From positions 7,107,237 through 7,171,236 of the forward strand of contig OX388307.1 of assembly GCA_947579605.1 (NCBI GenBank): DNA of 64,000 nucleotides, given 5' to 3'. Below the pieces are notes generated by a model. The model did no database searches, was not told the origin of the DNA, and saw only the letters and a program-made list of their open reading frames with translations. Of the stretch, positions 21,811-32,005 are shown one piece after another. Numbering within the stretch: the stretch's first letter is position 1; every line of letters starts with the position of its first letter. Source of the stretch: Athripsodes cinereus. Its lineage: Eukaryota; Arthropoda; Insecta; Trichoptera; Leptoceridae. A program made the translations under genes and the position numbers.

Positions 21811-22084
21811 CTAAAATTTAACTGTGACCTCATAACATATTTCTCTTGACTGTTCTTTTTTATTTGTATTATGTGTAAAGGCTGACACAGCCGTTTGTTA
21901 TATAAATAAATAAATAAAGACGCGAAATTTCAGAACAAGCCGCAACTTTCATAGGTTAAGGTTAAGAGCAACTAGAAACTTCTGTTGTGCATACATATTA
22001 ACACATTTACCAGTTTTCACTGTCCATGGATGTCTCCCAAACTTTTATGCAAGCTGTTTAATTTTTCTGTAAAAGGAAAGTTTT

Positions 22085-22240
22085 TCGTAAAATATCACGT
22101 TTAAGATTTAAGCGCGGGCGTCCGAGACCGTGGATCAATTTCTCAAGGACGGACGTGTGTTGAATAAGAGATCTGGACGTGCGAGTCTGAGAAATTGTTA
22201 GAATGTAGAAGAAGCGAAAGAATGTAATTACATATCTACT
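22085..22240 (+). pseudogene. Degenerate RTE-like LINE tail (family of 48398)
   Basis: GCGCGGGCGTCCGAGACCGT, TCTCAAGGACGGACGTGTGT, GAATAAGAGATCTGGACGTGC and GAATGTAGAAGAAGCGAAAG align with 48757-48880 and 61190-61310. Those copies encode 'RGRPRTTWLDH...RRACMRNW'. Here stops interrupt every frame. Confidence 0.6.
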
Positions 22241-22329
22241 TGCATTTGTGGACTTTGGTAAGCCTTAATTTATTTCTGGAAATTCCGTAATTGTATGAAA
22301 CAATGAATGAAAAAATATTTAAGCCTTCG

Positions 22330-22500
22330 GCAAGTCGCCCGCTAGCTTAATTGGGCAAAGCACTCCTCGAGGCAAGGTTGGGGATGTGGGTTCAAGTCCC
22401 GTCCGGGGCACTACCGAATAAGGTGACGTTGTCTTTTCTAAGCCTTCTATGATATTTTCATGTGTTAAATTTACGAAAAATATTAGATTCATGATTTTTT
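22330..22500 (+). mobile_element. tRNA-derived SINE family 2 (plus copy)
   Basis: The tRNA-like head has an A-box-like TAGCTTAATTGGGCAAAG and a B-box GGTTCAAGTCC within GTGGGTTCAAGTCCCGTCC. The body (GTTGTCTTTTCTAAGCCTTC, TTTTCATGTGTTAAATTT) matches the minus-strand copy 520 bases upstream. The two form an inverted pair. Confidence 0.7.
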
Positions 22501-23489
22501 GCAAAAATAATAAATGTTAAACCATCATTTGTCATCAGCTATTATGCAACATTACAAATTATGAGTTTCCAATGCCATACATAGTCGGCCTTTAACTAGA
22601 AAATTAATATTTTAACTATTAATTAGCAAAAACATACAAAAGGTGTGTTATTATGTATCTACATACATGTAGTACATAATAATACAATAAGTAGATACAT
22701 TGCAAAATAACTGGGTAGGCATAATATCTAACTTACTTCACTAATAGTGTTGTTGTTAAAAGTTTACGTTTTTACCCGACATTGTTCGGATTTGTTTATT
22801 TATTTTATACAGTTAACGGCCATAAGCCTTTAACGAAAAATTATAATTTAAATAAAATATAATATTTTGCAACCATTATTGATTGAAAATATTTTTATTT
22901 ATTTTATTTTATTTTTACTTTACTTATTAATTCAAACACAACAGCACATAATACATAAGTAACTAAAATCATAGTGACAAAAAAATAAGGCCAATCACAG
23001 CGTTTATTCAAACTTAATTAATAAGGCTTATACATACAACGCTTACACATTATATTTATACATAAAACAAGAACATAAAACCAGTAAATAGGAATAACTT
23101 AGAATAGAGAAAGAGAGATTTTCATTCGATTGTTTATATTTTTTTAATTCTTCATTTATTTATTAACAATCACAAAACAGATAATTAACTACATTTATAA
23201 AGTACAGAAAAAAATATATTCTTTCAAATATCAGCTATCATCAAACAACATTCGCCACAATTTTAAGAGATATAGGCACCTACCTAGCATTCGGATCATT
23301 TTAACATGCCTAAAATTTAATATACACAGTCTCGCTCGCTCACTCAATCATCACACTAGCACAACGCACTAGTATTAATAATTACAAATCAGAGGGATGG
23401 GGTGGGGGATGATGATCACTGCGTATCCGTTGATTCAAGTGGGGAAGTAAAATTTCTGAATATCTGCCTCTTTATTCTCATTCATTTAT
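22501..23489. other. AT-rich stretch with LINE-like AATAAA tails
   Basis: 22795-22860 holds an antisense tail (TTTATTTATTTTATACAGTT, AACGGCCATAAGCCTTTAAC) similar to 62355-62410. The rest is featureless AT-rich DNA. Confidence 0.35.
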
Positions 23490-23740
23490 TTATTTTTATC
23501 ATTTATGGCATAGCATCCCACAAGGATGATTTGTGCCAAAAACAGTATCTAAATGTAATTAAATCGTCAGCGAAAAGATAGTTATTAGAAAATAATAAAT
23601 TTTTTATCGATTTGAAAAGGGACAAATGGATTGTATCGGATGTCACACTCAGTAATGATACAATATCTACGAAAATGTCATAGGCATTCCTTATAGGGCA
23701 CCCCAGGAAAACTTTCCACATGAGGGATAGCTAGCGAACC
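23490..23740 (-). pseudogene. LINE 3' fragment (copy of 4150-4545)
   Basis: Minus strand shares the CATCCGATACAATCCATTTG stretch, AACTATCTTTTCGCTGACGA and the terminal GATGCTATGCCATAA block with the plus-strand copy. It lacks the cysteine knuckle part and begins near GTTTTCCTGGGGTGCCC. Confidence 0.5.
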
Positions 23741-23819
23741 AATTTATTATTAGTGAAATTATTTGAAATGATAATACAAAATATAAAAAAACACTGTTTT
23801 TTGTCTCACATTAATGTAC

Positions 23820-24265
23820 CTACACCAAAGTATACTAAAATTACGCCTAGCGCTTTCACCAATACATTGGCATCATCAGGCGGATATGTATTGGCGGAGT
23901 AGAAACTAAATTTACAAGAGAAAACAACGTCTATATATATTTAAGATATTAAGGGATGTTAGGTGAGGGTGTTTTAGAACAAAGCAATGGCGAAGTTAAA
24001 GGAGTTTGGACATTAATAATGTCCACTTTATTTTTAGATAGACATTTATTAATCTCCAATGATTCCAGAACGTTCAGTTTACGTCCCTTAGGTACCCTCA
24101 GAATGTAAGACCATTACATTTTCAACATTAAATGAATAGTCATTCTGAATACAATGATCTGCCATTTCTGAAAGTGCAGAAAGCCCCCTGCACGCTCTAT
24201 GATGTTCCTTTAACCTCGCATTGATTGCTCTTTCTGTTTGTCCCGTATTTTAAATGAGTATTACC
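23820..24265 (-). pseudogene. Penelope-like element, GIY-YIG end plus terminal region
   Basis: The minus-strand frame from about 24246 reads TGQTERAINARLKEHHRACR, then SALSEMADHCIQNDYSFNVE and VMVLHSEG. This matches the conserved part of the GIY-YIG endonuclease of Penelope-like retroelements (TGQT..., R..EH..., H). One frameshift follows before the reading continues to a stop at 23949. Downstream, the terminal region carries a hammerhead-like core (23841-23880). The reverse transcriptase is missing; 5' truncation is likely. Confidence 0.7.
23841..23880 (-). ncRNA. Hammerhead-ribozyme-like core in Penelope terminal region
   Basis: Minus strand: CTGATGATGCCAATGTATTG, then GTGAAAGCGCTAGGCGTAA. 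CTGATGA is followed by a stem II (CCAA/TTGG with TGTA loop), GAAA, and a short stem III (GCGC/GCGT with TAG loop). This fits the minimal stem III known from Penelope-like hammerheads. Stem I does not pair convincingly in this copy. Confidence 0.55.
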
Positions 24266-24639
24266 TACACCTGATAGACTTAGAATAATTTTGTCTTTTA
24301 TTTCACAAGTCATATCGATTATTATTAAGAAACCGACAAAATGAATTTATTTCAAACAAACAGACACGCTTTATTAATTTATTGTAATTAAGTTGTTGGA
24401 TTAGTATGAATATGTTATTTTGTGTAATAATTAATATTATGCAGTCACCTGTATTTGTACTGTAAGATGATCTATGTACGAGAAACCTCATATAATACAA
24501 TCATTCTTCAGGTAACGATTTTAACTTTTAACATAATTTCAAACAATATCATTAAATACATAAAAAAGTATTGCTTCGCCAGCCAAATGGCAGAGATGAA
24601 TGAAACAACAAATACCTAGTTTTAATTTTGTTCTTTTTG

Positions 24640-24785
24640 CACATCATCATTATGTGTTAGCAAAAAAAAATTACAGAATTACTAGGACATATTATGTAGT
24701 TTAGTGTCGAGATTAATGAAGTGGTTTCTTCCCTTTAACTATGACACATTGACACATACCTAATTAAAATAAATATATCTACCTA
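24640..24785 (-). mobile_element. LINE 3' tail, family X
   Basis: TTTTTGCACATCATCATTAT, GTGTTAGC and GAAGTGGTTTCTTCC correspond to 33180-33305 and 17340-17515, all antisense. Confidence 0.5.
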
Positions 24786-25499
24786 TACATAATATTATCA
24801 AATATACCTACCTATATATTACCAATAGACGAAAACAAAATTTAAAATAAAATTTGACACGCACCCAACACGTAGTAAGGACACGTTCCTTGAATAAAAA
24901 GTCAAGCACTTTGTCAAACTGATAAAGTTTCAAATTATTATTGATAATTTGAGAGTTAAATAATTACTATAATTAATAATTCAAGAGTTTTTGTGTTTAC
25001 ACTGTGGAAATCCATTTTTAATTTTATATAATAAAATGTAAAAATATATTATTGAGCACTGTTTAATCTCCACTTTTTATAATTATGTAAACTTTAATTT
25101 GTAATATTTGTAAAATTTAACTTGTAAAACTTAGAACACTGAAAATTTACAGTGTTCTAATATTTGCATTTTAAATTTTATAATTATTACAACATCATCG
25201 CTTATAATGTTGAGCAATATATTTATGTTTTATGGTTTGATATTTGCCATAAATAATAGAGTATTTAATTTCGTCCTTAAGCACTGCGGCACTCTGCGAA
25301 ATATTAGATATATATTATTCTTGTCGAAGACATGTTAGGATAACAAAATAACGTAATACGAATAATCTACAATCAAGACATGTACTGTATTTTGTCGAGT
25401 GCATTCAGTAATAAAAGCAACAAAGAGAATACTCTTCATAAATAGTAGAAGTAGATGTGTACCTGCTTAGTAAGTGCCACTAGTTGTACCGCAAGTAAA
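24786..25499. other. AT-rich stretch upstream of the R1-clade LINE
   Basis: No gene. The composition changes to GC-richer LINE sequence near 25490-25540, which is my best estimate for the 5' boundary of the truncated element. Confidence 0.4.
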
Positions 25500-25576
25500 G
25501 CAGAATAGATCCAGCCCACTAAGTGCTGGCAGTGAATTGAAGTGCAAAGAACTATCGGCGGTTCCTTCTTAGGCCC

Positions 25577-28543
25577 ATGGCGGGTTTCCTTTTTGACTCA
25601 AGTAGAGTCCAACCAATGCTTCTGGAGGGACTTTCGGATGAATACCGATGTTGTGTATGTCTTCGGATTGATGGTCGAGAGATCTTCTTGGTTTCTGTTT
25701 ACTTCAAATACTCTGACCCTGTGGGGACACACCTTCGGGGTTTGAGTGAGACCCTGGATGCTCTAAGAGGCAGACCGGTCATAGTTGCGGGTGATTTCAA
25801 TGCGCGCTCTCCTCTCTGGCATGACAGACCTGGATCAGAGCGCACTGGGAGTGGGGGACCTGTGGAGGATTTTATTTTCTCTACAGGACTCAATATTCTG
25901 AATGTTGCTGGTCCAGCCACGTTTGCTGGGCCAATGGGGGAGAGTTGGATTGACTTGACACTGTGCACTGATGATCTGCTCTTGACACTCTCAAATTGGA
26001 GGGTTCACGTCGGTAAAGTTTCCTGTGACCATCGATTGATCACTTGGTCAATTGGTGGTTCGTTGGAGATTGAACCGTATGGTCTCTGGAGCTTCAGGGG
26101 CTCAAGGACTAACTGGGAACATTTTGGTATGGAATTGAAAGAAAGGATGAGAAATTTTGCAATTTGGCTGACAGAGGGGGCTGACAAAGCTGGGGAAAAA
26201 TTTAACAGTGCGGTCGTTAATACGGCAGTTACTGTGATGGGTAGGTGTAGGCCTGGGGGACGGCGTACTACCAATTGGTGGACGCCTGAACTCACGGACC
26301 TAAGACGCCAGTTCAAATCCGCCGAACGGGCATTTTGCCCGGTGAGAAGTGGCAGCGTTTTGCGCGACTCTCCCGAAGGTAAGCGTCTCCTTGAGAGGCT
26401 TCAACGTGCGAGAGGCTCCTACCAATTGGCTATAAGGCATGCTAAGACCTCAGCCTGGAAGGAGTGGATCACTGAAACGGGAAATGCCGATCCTTGGTCA
26501 GTTACAAAGACCATTGTGAAGTCCAAGAGATCCGCTGATCACTACCTTACCAGCATTGTTGCTGGCGGTAGTGAGACAGTGTGTATTGACGGCACACTCA
26601 GGACGTTGCTGGATGGGCTTGTGCCTCTTGATTCGATATCGAGGGATACCCCATTTCATGCTGCGTTGCGTTTCCTGTCGCGCTGTCCACCAGATGAGTC
26701 TATAATCGAACCTGACGATGTGACACATTCTGAGTTGGGAGAAATCGTCAAAAATTTAGGACCTAGGAAGGCACCTGGTTTTGACAGAATCAATGGTGCA
26801 ATTGTGAAAAAGGTCTGGACGTACTGCCCTGCAGAAATGCTGGCTCTATACCAGGCCTGTCTGAATGAAGGAATATTTCCGGAAGTTTGGAAGAAAGGTA
26901 TGCTGAGGGTTATACCCAAAGGCAATGATAAGCCACTGTCGGATATCAAGGCGTATAGACCCATTACCTTGCTGCCTTCCTTTGGCAAGATCCTTGAGAT
27001 CTTGGTGAGGAACCGGCTTGCGGGGACTCTCATGCCTGGAGATCCCAAACAGTTTGGCTTTAGCAGGGGTCTATCCACTGAGCATGCTATTGAGGCCTGC
27101 TTGAAATGGAGAAATGAGTGTGAGGATAAGAATGTTCTGGGTGTCTTCCTTGACATAGCTGGGGCTTTTGACAATGCGTGGTGGCCTCTTATCCTGGCCA
27201 AGCTAAAGATACGAGGTTGTCCTCGCTGGTTGTTTAATGTTGTTAGCAGCTACTTTAGCAACAGGTCAGTAATGATCACACACGCTGGAATTGTAGTGGA
27301 AAGGATTGTGGACATGGGCTGCCCACAAGGATCGGTTTTAGGACCGTTTCTTTGGAATGTTCTGTTTGACGATCTGTTGAAAATGGATCTTCCGCCTGGC
27401 TGCACGATTTTTGCCTATGCCGATGATGCGCTTCTCTTGCTATCTGGTAGTACGAGGAGCGCCATTGAGAATAAATTTAAAATCGCGATCGAACGTATCC
27501 TGACGTGGGGCAATGTGAATAGGCTGGTCTTCTCGCCGAGCAAGACCTCTGCTATGTGGTTGAAGGGTTCGCTTGGGGACAGGAATCCAGTTCTTCGGAT
27601 GAGTGGATCACCCGTGAGGGTGGTCAACGAAGTCCGTTATCTGGGTGTAGTCCTGGACGGAGGCCTTTCCTTTCTCCCGCATGTCAGAGCGACTGCCGGA
27701 AAAGCGGGTGTGTTATTTTTCACTCTTCGCAGACTGAGTCGTGGAACATGGGGTCTAAGATGGCGAACTGTGAAGACTATATATCGGGCGACTTATGTGG
27801 CTCAGGTCACGTATGCCGCTCGTGTGTGGTCGCACAGGCTGTTAGTTGGATCTGTGTCGATGGCGGTCTTGAGGGGACAAAGACTCCCGCTGCTCGCTGT
27901 CACGGGTGCGTATCGAACTGCAGCTAGTGATGGCCTTCCAGTCATTGCTGGAGTGCTACCAGCCGATTTAGAAATTTTGGACTCTGTGGCCAGGCGCAAG
28001 ATCAAGGCGGATGGAGTTGTGGTACATTTCGGCATGTCTGTGCATGCGGAACCCGGAATCAGAGGTTACAATAGGGCTGTCGGCACGATACGAAAGAAAA
28101 CGATGGAAGTGTGGCAGGAAAGATGGGATGGAGGAAGAACTGCTAGATTAGTCTACAGTTTCCTCCCGAATGTTTGTGAACGAGTGAAGAAGCGCTTCCT
28201 ATCATTTGATCATTTCACTGTACAGTTGATAACTGGCCATGGGGATCTGAGAGGCAAGCTCTTTGATCTTGGACTCGTGGATGATCCATGGTGTGTCTGT
28301 GGGATGGGGGCGCAATATGCGGAGCATATCCTTTGGGAGTGCCCGGTGATGATGGATGCGAGAGATCTAATGCTAGAGGAAATGAGCGATGGCACCCCCA
28401 GGCCCGTTTGGTTTGGGGAAGTGCTACTTTGTCCTCAGAATTTCAGGGCTTTCCAGAGGTTTGTAGATTCCTGGGTGTCTAGGTGGGATCTTCTGCGTGG
28501 GCCGGGTTTACCCCCGGCTGACGCAGGGGAGTCTGAGAATTGA
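25577..28543 (+). CDS. R1-clade non-LTR retrotransposon ORF2, 5' truncated
   Basis: Uninterrupted frame of 988 codons encoding endonuclease and reverse transcriptase for target-primed reverse transcription. Order of domains: C-terminal two-thirds of the apurinic-like endonuclease (residues 1-160; GDFNARSPLWH at 72-82, catalytic SCDH at 149-152, SVYF at 40-43), linker, reverse transcriptase about 380-700 (FLDIAGAFD at 524-532 with catalytic D526, GCPQGSVLGP at 581-590, YADD at 614-617, YLGVVLDG at 688-695), and a C-terminal knuckle C906-x-C908-x8-H917-x4-C922. The start is the first ATG after an in-frame TGA at 25538; the amino-terminal 60-70 residues usual for the family are missing, as is ORF1, so this is a 5'-truncated copy. 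Its intact frame and GC-rich codons contrast with the flanks, indicating recent insertion. R1-type fold and motifs are clear; the exact lineage (Waldo/TRAS-like) is an inference. Confidence 0.88.
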   Translation: MAGFLFDSSRVQPMLLEGLSDEYRCCVCLRIDGREIFLVSVYFKYSDPVGTHLRGLSETLDALRGRPVIVAGDFNARSPLWHDRPGSERTGSGGPVEDFIFSTGLNILNVAGPATFAGPMGESWIDLTLCTDDLLLTLSNWRVHVGKVSCDHRLITWSIGGSLEIEPYGLWSFRGSRTNWEHFGMELKERMRNFAIWLTEGADKAGEKFNSAVVNTAVTVMGRCRPGGRRTTNWWTPELTDLRRQFKSAERAFCPVRSGSVLRDSPEGKRLLERLQRARGSYQLAIRHAKTSAWKEWITETGNADPWSVTKTIVKSKRSADHYLTSIVAGGSETVCIDGTLRTLLDGLVPLDSISRDTPFHAALRFLSRCPPDESIIEPDDVTHSELGEIVKNLGPRKAPGFDRINGAIVKKVWTYCPAEMLALYQACLNEGIFPEVWKKGMLRVIPKGNDKPLSDIKAYRPITLLPSFGKILEILVRNRLAGTLMPGDPKQFGFSRGLSTEHAIEACLKWRNECEDKNVLGVFLDIAGAFDNAWWPLILAKLKIRGCPRWLFNVVSSYFSNRSVMITHAGIVVERIVDMGCPQGSVLGPFLWNVLFDDLLKMDLPPGCTIFAYADDALLLLSGSTRSAIENKFKIAIERILTWGNVNRLVFSPSKTSAMWLKGSLGDRNPVLRMSGSPVRVVNEVRYLGVVLDGGLSFLPHVRATAGKAGVLFFTLRRLSRGTWGLRWRTVKTIYRATYVAQVTYAARVWSHRLLVGSVSMAVLRGQRLPLLAVTGAYRTAASDGLPVIAGVLPADLEILDSVARRKIKADGVVVHFGMSVHAEPGIRGYNRAVGTIRKKTMEVWQERWDGGRTARLVYSFLPNVCERVKKRFLSFDHFTVQLITGHGDLRGKLFDLGLVDDPWCVCGMGAQYAEHILWECPVMMDARDLMLEEMSDGTPRPVWFGEVLLCPQNFRAFQRFVDSWVSRWDLLRGPGLPPADAGESEN

Positions 28544-28760
28544 GCTTGCTTGGCGTGGCGAATGTTGCGTGGCGAACTCTTGTTTTTCGTTTGTTTTGTG
28601 CGTCCTGTCTCCCTTGGTGGAGAGTAGCTTTGGTTGGAATATCCCCATTGGGAGGGAAATAGTTTTCCACACTACCCCGTTTCGGTGACCCCTGGGCTCA
28701 CTGTCTTTATAACCGAAATGTTTCTGGACACTTTATCTCTGTTATCTGTACCAACTGTAT
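28544..28760 (+). mobile_element. 3' untranslated region of the R1-clade LINE
   Basis: GC-richer noncoding sequence follows the stop (GCTTGCTTGGCGTGGCGAAT onward) through CTCTGTTATCTGTACCAACT. It ends where the TATG/TGTG microsatellite begins, with no poly(A). Lack of poly(A) is common in site-specific R1-clade elements. Confidence 0.65.
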
Positions 28761-28764
28761 ACAT

Positions 28765-28915
28765 ATATGCATGTGTGTGTATGTATGTATGTATGAATGT
28801 GTGTATGTATGTGTGTGTATGTGTATGTATGTATGTGTGTGTATGTGTGTATATGTGTGTATGTATGTATGTATGTATATGTATGTGTATGTATGTGTGT
28901 ATACATGTGTATATT
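28765..28915 (+). repeat. TATG/TGTG microsatellite at the LINE 3' junction
   Basis: About 150 bases of TGTA and TGTG units, that is (ACAY)n on the other strand. It is directly fused to the R1-clade LINE 3' end. No matching microsatellite is visible at the 5' side of the element. Confidence 0.8.
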
Positions 28916-29084
28916 ATTGTATTGTACTTAATTTTTGGGTATAATAATGGTTTAATTTATTATGGTTAATTATGGTCACACATGTATTGTGTGAAATCAC
29001 TTTATTTTAATTTTTCCCAATATGGGCTATTTTTGTTTCTTTTTGTTTATTGTTCCAACGAGGCGACTTACGTTGATCTGTTCT

Positions 29085-29340
29085 TCGGGTCGCCCCTGAG
29101 GAAATGAAAGTAATGTGTGCAAATTCGGATAAATAGGAGTCTCCGACTCCTGAGATATACGAGTGTGTAGAGGTTCTTTCAATGATCCTTCTTAGGCGCT
29201 CCTTTATCACTACCTTTATCCATTCATCACATCACCACATCTCCACAACTGGGGTAGCAAGCGGACCAACTCGCAAATCGTCTTCCCCGAGCCAAGGCAA
29301 TCAGGATGGGTGTCATTACCTACCTCACCGCTGAAATGAA
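29085..29340. repeat. Unclassified repeat fragment then TAG-tail repeat
   Basis: 29105-29175 is a copy of the ACTCCTGAGATATxC block seen at the window start. 29220-29340 is an antisense TAG-tail repeat (CTGGGGTAGCAAGCGGACCA, AATCAGGATGGGTGTCATTA, CACCGCTGAAATGAA). Confidence 0.5.
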
Positions 29341-30123
29341 TATTATGCTAAATGTCTTAAAACTTGATGTTTTATGAATATTTTACTTAAAAAGAATAGG
29401 TGCGGTTATGTGAGGATTTTCATTAATTCAAAACTCTACACTTAACAAACCTTTTGCATACCGAAAGTTGCCTTAGTCGGCAGCTTGTAGGGTTGGCTGG
29501 TCAAAAAACGTGCGTGGAATCTTTTGACTACAATGTTTAGATGCTCCTTTAACCGACAGAAGTAAACAAAATATTTTCTATCTTCCATTTCTATCTTTTA
29601 TCGTGGATGATTTGAAGAAAAGGAATGTTTTATTAATGAAAGCATTTTTTCATAATTCAACTGCGCCCCCACTATTCCAACTCACCAACCGCCTCTATTA
29701 ACAACAACTTATATATATTTATTGAAGCTGGCTACATTCTGCTTAATTTCTTTGAAGCAGTATGAGGCCAAGGTGAGATTTATTTACAAGTTGTGTACAA
29801 TTTGTTTGACAAAGTGCCTATACAATAATATTATACAATGTTTACGTGTAGTAAGCAAGGGTCATAGGTCATCTTTTCAGCGCTTTAAAGTTAAGGGGAA
29901 TGGGAATATATTATCCCGATCCAGCGCATGCAGGATGCTGGGTTCAAGTACGTTAATCATCAAATACCTACGTTAATCACGGTTTTTTTCGCTCGTTTCA
30001 AAAACAAACAAAAAAATCGGTCAATAACTGTCGGAGCCAGTATAAAGGAATTTAAAAAAAATCATTAAATAAAACACTAGTCTTGAGCTATGAATAATTA
30101 TAGGGCAATTATATATCTGCCCT
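29341..30123. other. Unassigned stretch
   Basis: No supported gene. A weak tRNA-like word GGGTTCAAGT at 29940 is not backed by an A-box. Confidence 0.35.
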
Positions 30124-30640
30124 GTGCTCCCGAGAGGAGCGTTGAGGGCGATGATGATGATGATATACAAATATTATAGGGCACTGAATGAGGATGCCCC
30201 AGTTTATATTGCTGAATTGTGCAGGTTGAAAAATCTAGGTATGAGGCAGCGTGCCTTGAGATCTGCTCAGAGTGTGTCCTTGGAGTTGGTAGCTCCGCAG
30301 AGGAAAAATTTAACAAATTTCGGGGACAGAGCCTTTTCTGTGGCGGGACCCAACCTCTGGAATGGATTACCTCTTGAGCTCAGGCAAGCTGCAGATCTTA
30401 AGACATTCAGAAGGGACCTAAAAACTTTTTATTTTACCAATTGCTTTTAAATATTGCATTCTGTTTTACATTCTTGACTTTAAATATTGTATTTAAAAAT
30501 TCTCCCTCCCTATACACGAGATATCTCTAATAGGGAGGTAGTTGTAATATTATTGTGATTGTTTTTCATTGTTTATTGAAAATAATATTGTATTGTGTAC
30601 TTACCTACTTTTGAAATAAATATATTTAAAAAAAAAAAAT
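30124..30640 (+). pseudogene. L2/CR1-like LINE C-terminal fragment with poly(A)
   Basis: The frame to the stop at 30448-30450 encodes ALNEDAPVYIAELCRLKNLG, later FGDRAFSVAGPNLWNGLPLE and LKTFRRDLKTFYFTNCF. This 'RAFSVAGPxLWNxLP...F+..LKT.LF' block is the conserved C-terminal end of L2/CR1-like ORF2 proteins. A 3' untranslated part with a CCCTCCCTAT...ATAGGGAGG hairpin runs to AAATAAATATATTT and a poly(A) at about 30640. The block is intact but the rest of ORF2 is absent (5' truncation). Confidence 0.7.
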
Positions 30641-30924
30641 ATTCTGTTTTACATAATTGACGTGGATACATATTGTATCTAAAATATTTGTAACTCAATG
30701 TAGTATGGAACTTCTGACGTGGATACCTTTAGGTATCCAAGATTTCTCATTTATCTATGTATTTATTTATATATAATATGACGTGGATGTAATGTCCTAG
30801 AATTTATGAATTGTACAGTGTCCTTGAGATGCTTCGGCACGTAAACGACACTTTAATATTGTCCAATAATAATAATAATAATTATATATCGAACAAAAAA
30901 TATATAGCATAAAGAGCACGCAAA
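30641..30924 (+). other. Possible second L2-like 3' tail
   Basis: TGTACAGTGTCCTTGAGATG, CGTAAACGACACTTTAATAT then TTGTCCAATAATAATAATAA at 30815-30885 resemble the L2-like ends at 32905 and 34540. Confidence 0.4.
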
Positions 30925-31195
30925 GGTAATCTTCTTCTTCTCGTGCCGCTCGTAACGAAGGTTGGCGACCATCTCTTGAAACTCCTCACGATCCTGGGCC
31001 AGTCAGATGAAGTTTGCTGTATCCCGTATTCCAAACCACTGCCGCAGATTCTTGAGCCATAATGCTATTTTACACCCCAAACGCCGTCTGCCCTCTATCT
31101 TTCCATCTACTAAAAGGTGTAGAAGGGCATATTTTTCTCCACGGTATATGTGACCAAAGTACTGAGTGATGATAGTCTCTAACAACTTGAAGATA
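30925..31195 (-). pseudogene. RTE-like LINE C-terminal fragment
   Basis: Minus strand: FGHIYRGEKYALLHLLVDGK, IEGRRRLGCKIALWLKNLRQ, WFGIRDTANFI, stop, then REEFQEMVANLRYERHEKKK. The 'GKIEGRR..G....WLKNLR.WF' tail is the C-terminus of an RTE-like family distinct from the one at 49070-52168. One stop interrupts it; the end is GAGAAGAAGAAG. Confidence 0.7.
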
Positions 31196-32005
31196 TTTCA
31201 CTCTTGTGTGAAGGTAGAACTCCTTTCGATTTCACAGTAGATACACTGCGTTCCGAATTTATAACGTATTCGATGTACGTCAATTATGTATTCCTATTAT
31301 ACTTCAAAAAAATTCGAACGTTTCATCATTGGTTAATTCAACGTTCGATATTGTTTGACGACAAATTGTTTGAAAGAAATTTCATTCACTAATATCAGAA
31401 TTTAATATCCATATGGCCGACGAGCCATCATGAATATCTTTTGTTTTTTTTTATATGATACAAAGAAACCTTTTGTTTGTTCAAAATATCTATTAGGTGA
31501 TTTTATTATTTACGTCAGATAGAAATAAATGGAAATAAGAATATACAACTTTTAGCTTAAATTAAAACGTTAGCGTTTTACGAGTTTTAATAGTTAACGT
31601 TACGCGATAATAAATTGTGATGTTCATATGTTTCAAATATTTCTCACTAGTGGCACTTATCCATTTCCATATTGAAGTGATATATATGCTTTACACCAAT
31701 TTGATAACTTAGAAAACTTGTTCAAGACATTATACATAACAAAACTGAGCACTTTTTGATAAAAAAATTCAGGCAAACTTATTCTTTCCGCCGTCGTAAT
31801 AAAGTTTATATTAAAAAATATAAAGCTCACCATGTGAGATAGAAAGGCTGATGTCCCTTTCTAACAATAGTAATAGCAAATTACAGTACATAATAAAATC
31901 ATATAATTATAAAAACTATGTACTAGAAAGAAATAGTAGCGCCCTAACAAATAATTATTATCTTAGGTTCATTTAAAAAAGTACACGGTCTTGTCTCGTT
32001 TAACG
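31196..32005. other. Unassigned AT-rich stretch
   Basis: No feature recognised. The 62-codon frame at 31204 lacks any motif. Confidence 0.4.

Noticed and set aside
22330..22410. tRNA gene candidate
   Set aside because: It has A- and B-box words but continues into a body shared with a second copy at 21691-21810, so it is a SINE head.
25699..28035. Antisense ORFs of 61-181 codons within the R1-clade LINE
   Set aside because: They are complements of the high-GC coding strand with no motif.
28634..28969. ORF rich in Cys/Val/Met/Tyr (111 codons)
   Set aside because: It is a translation of the TGTA/TGTG microsatellite.
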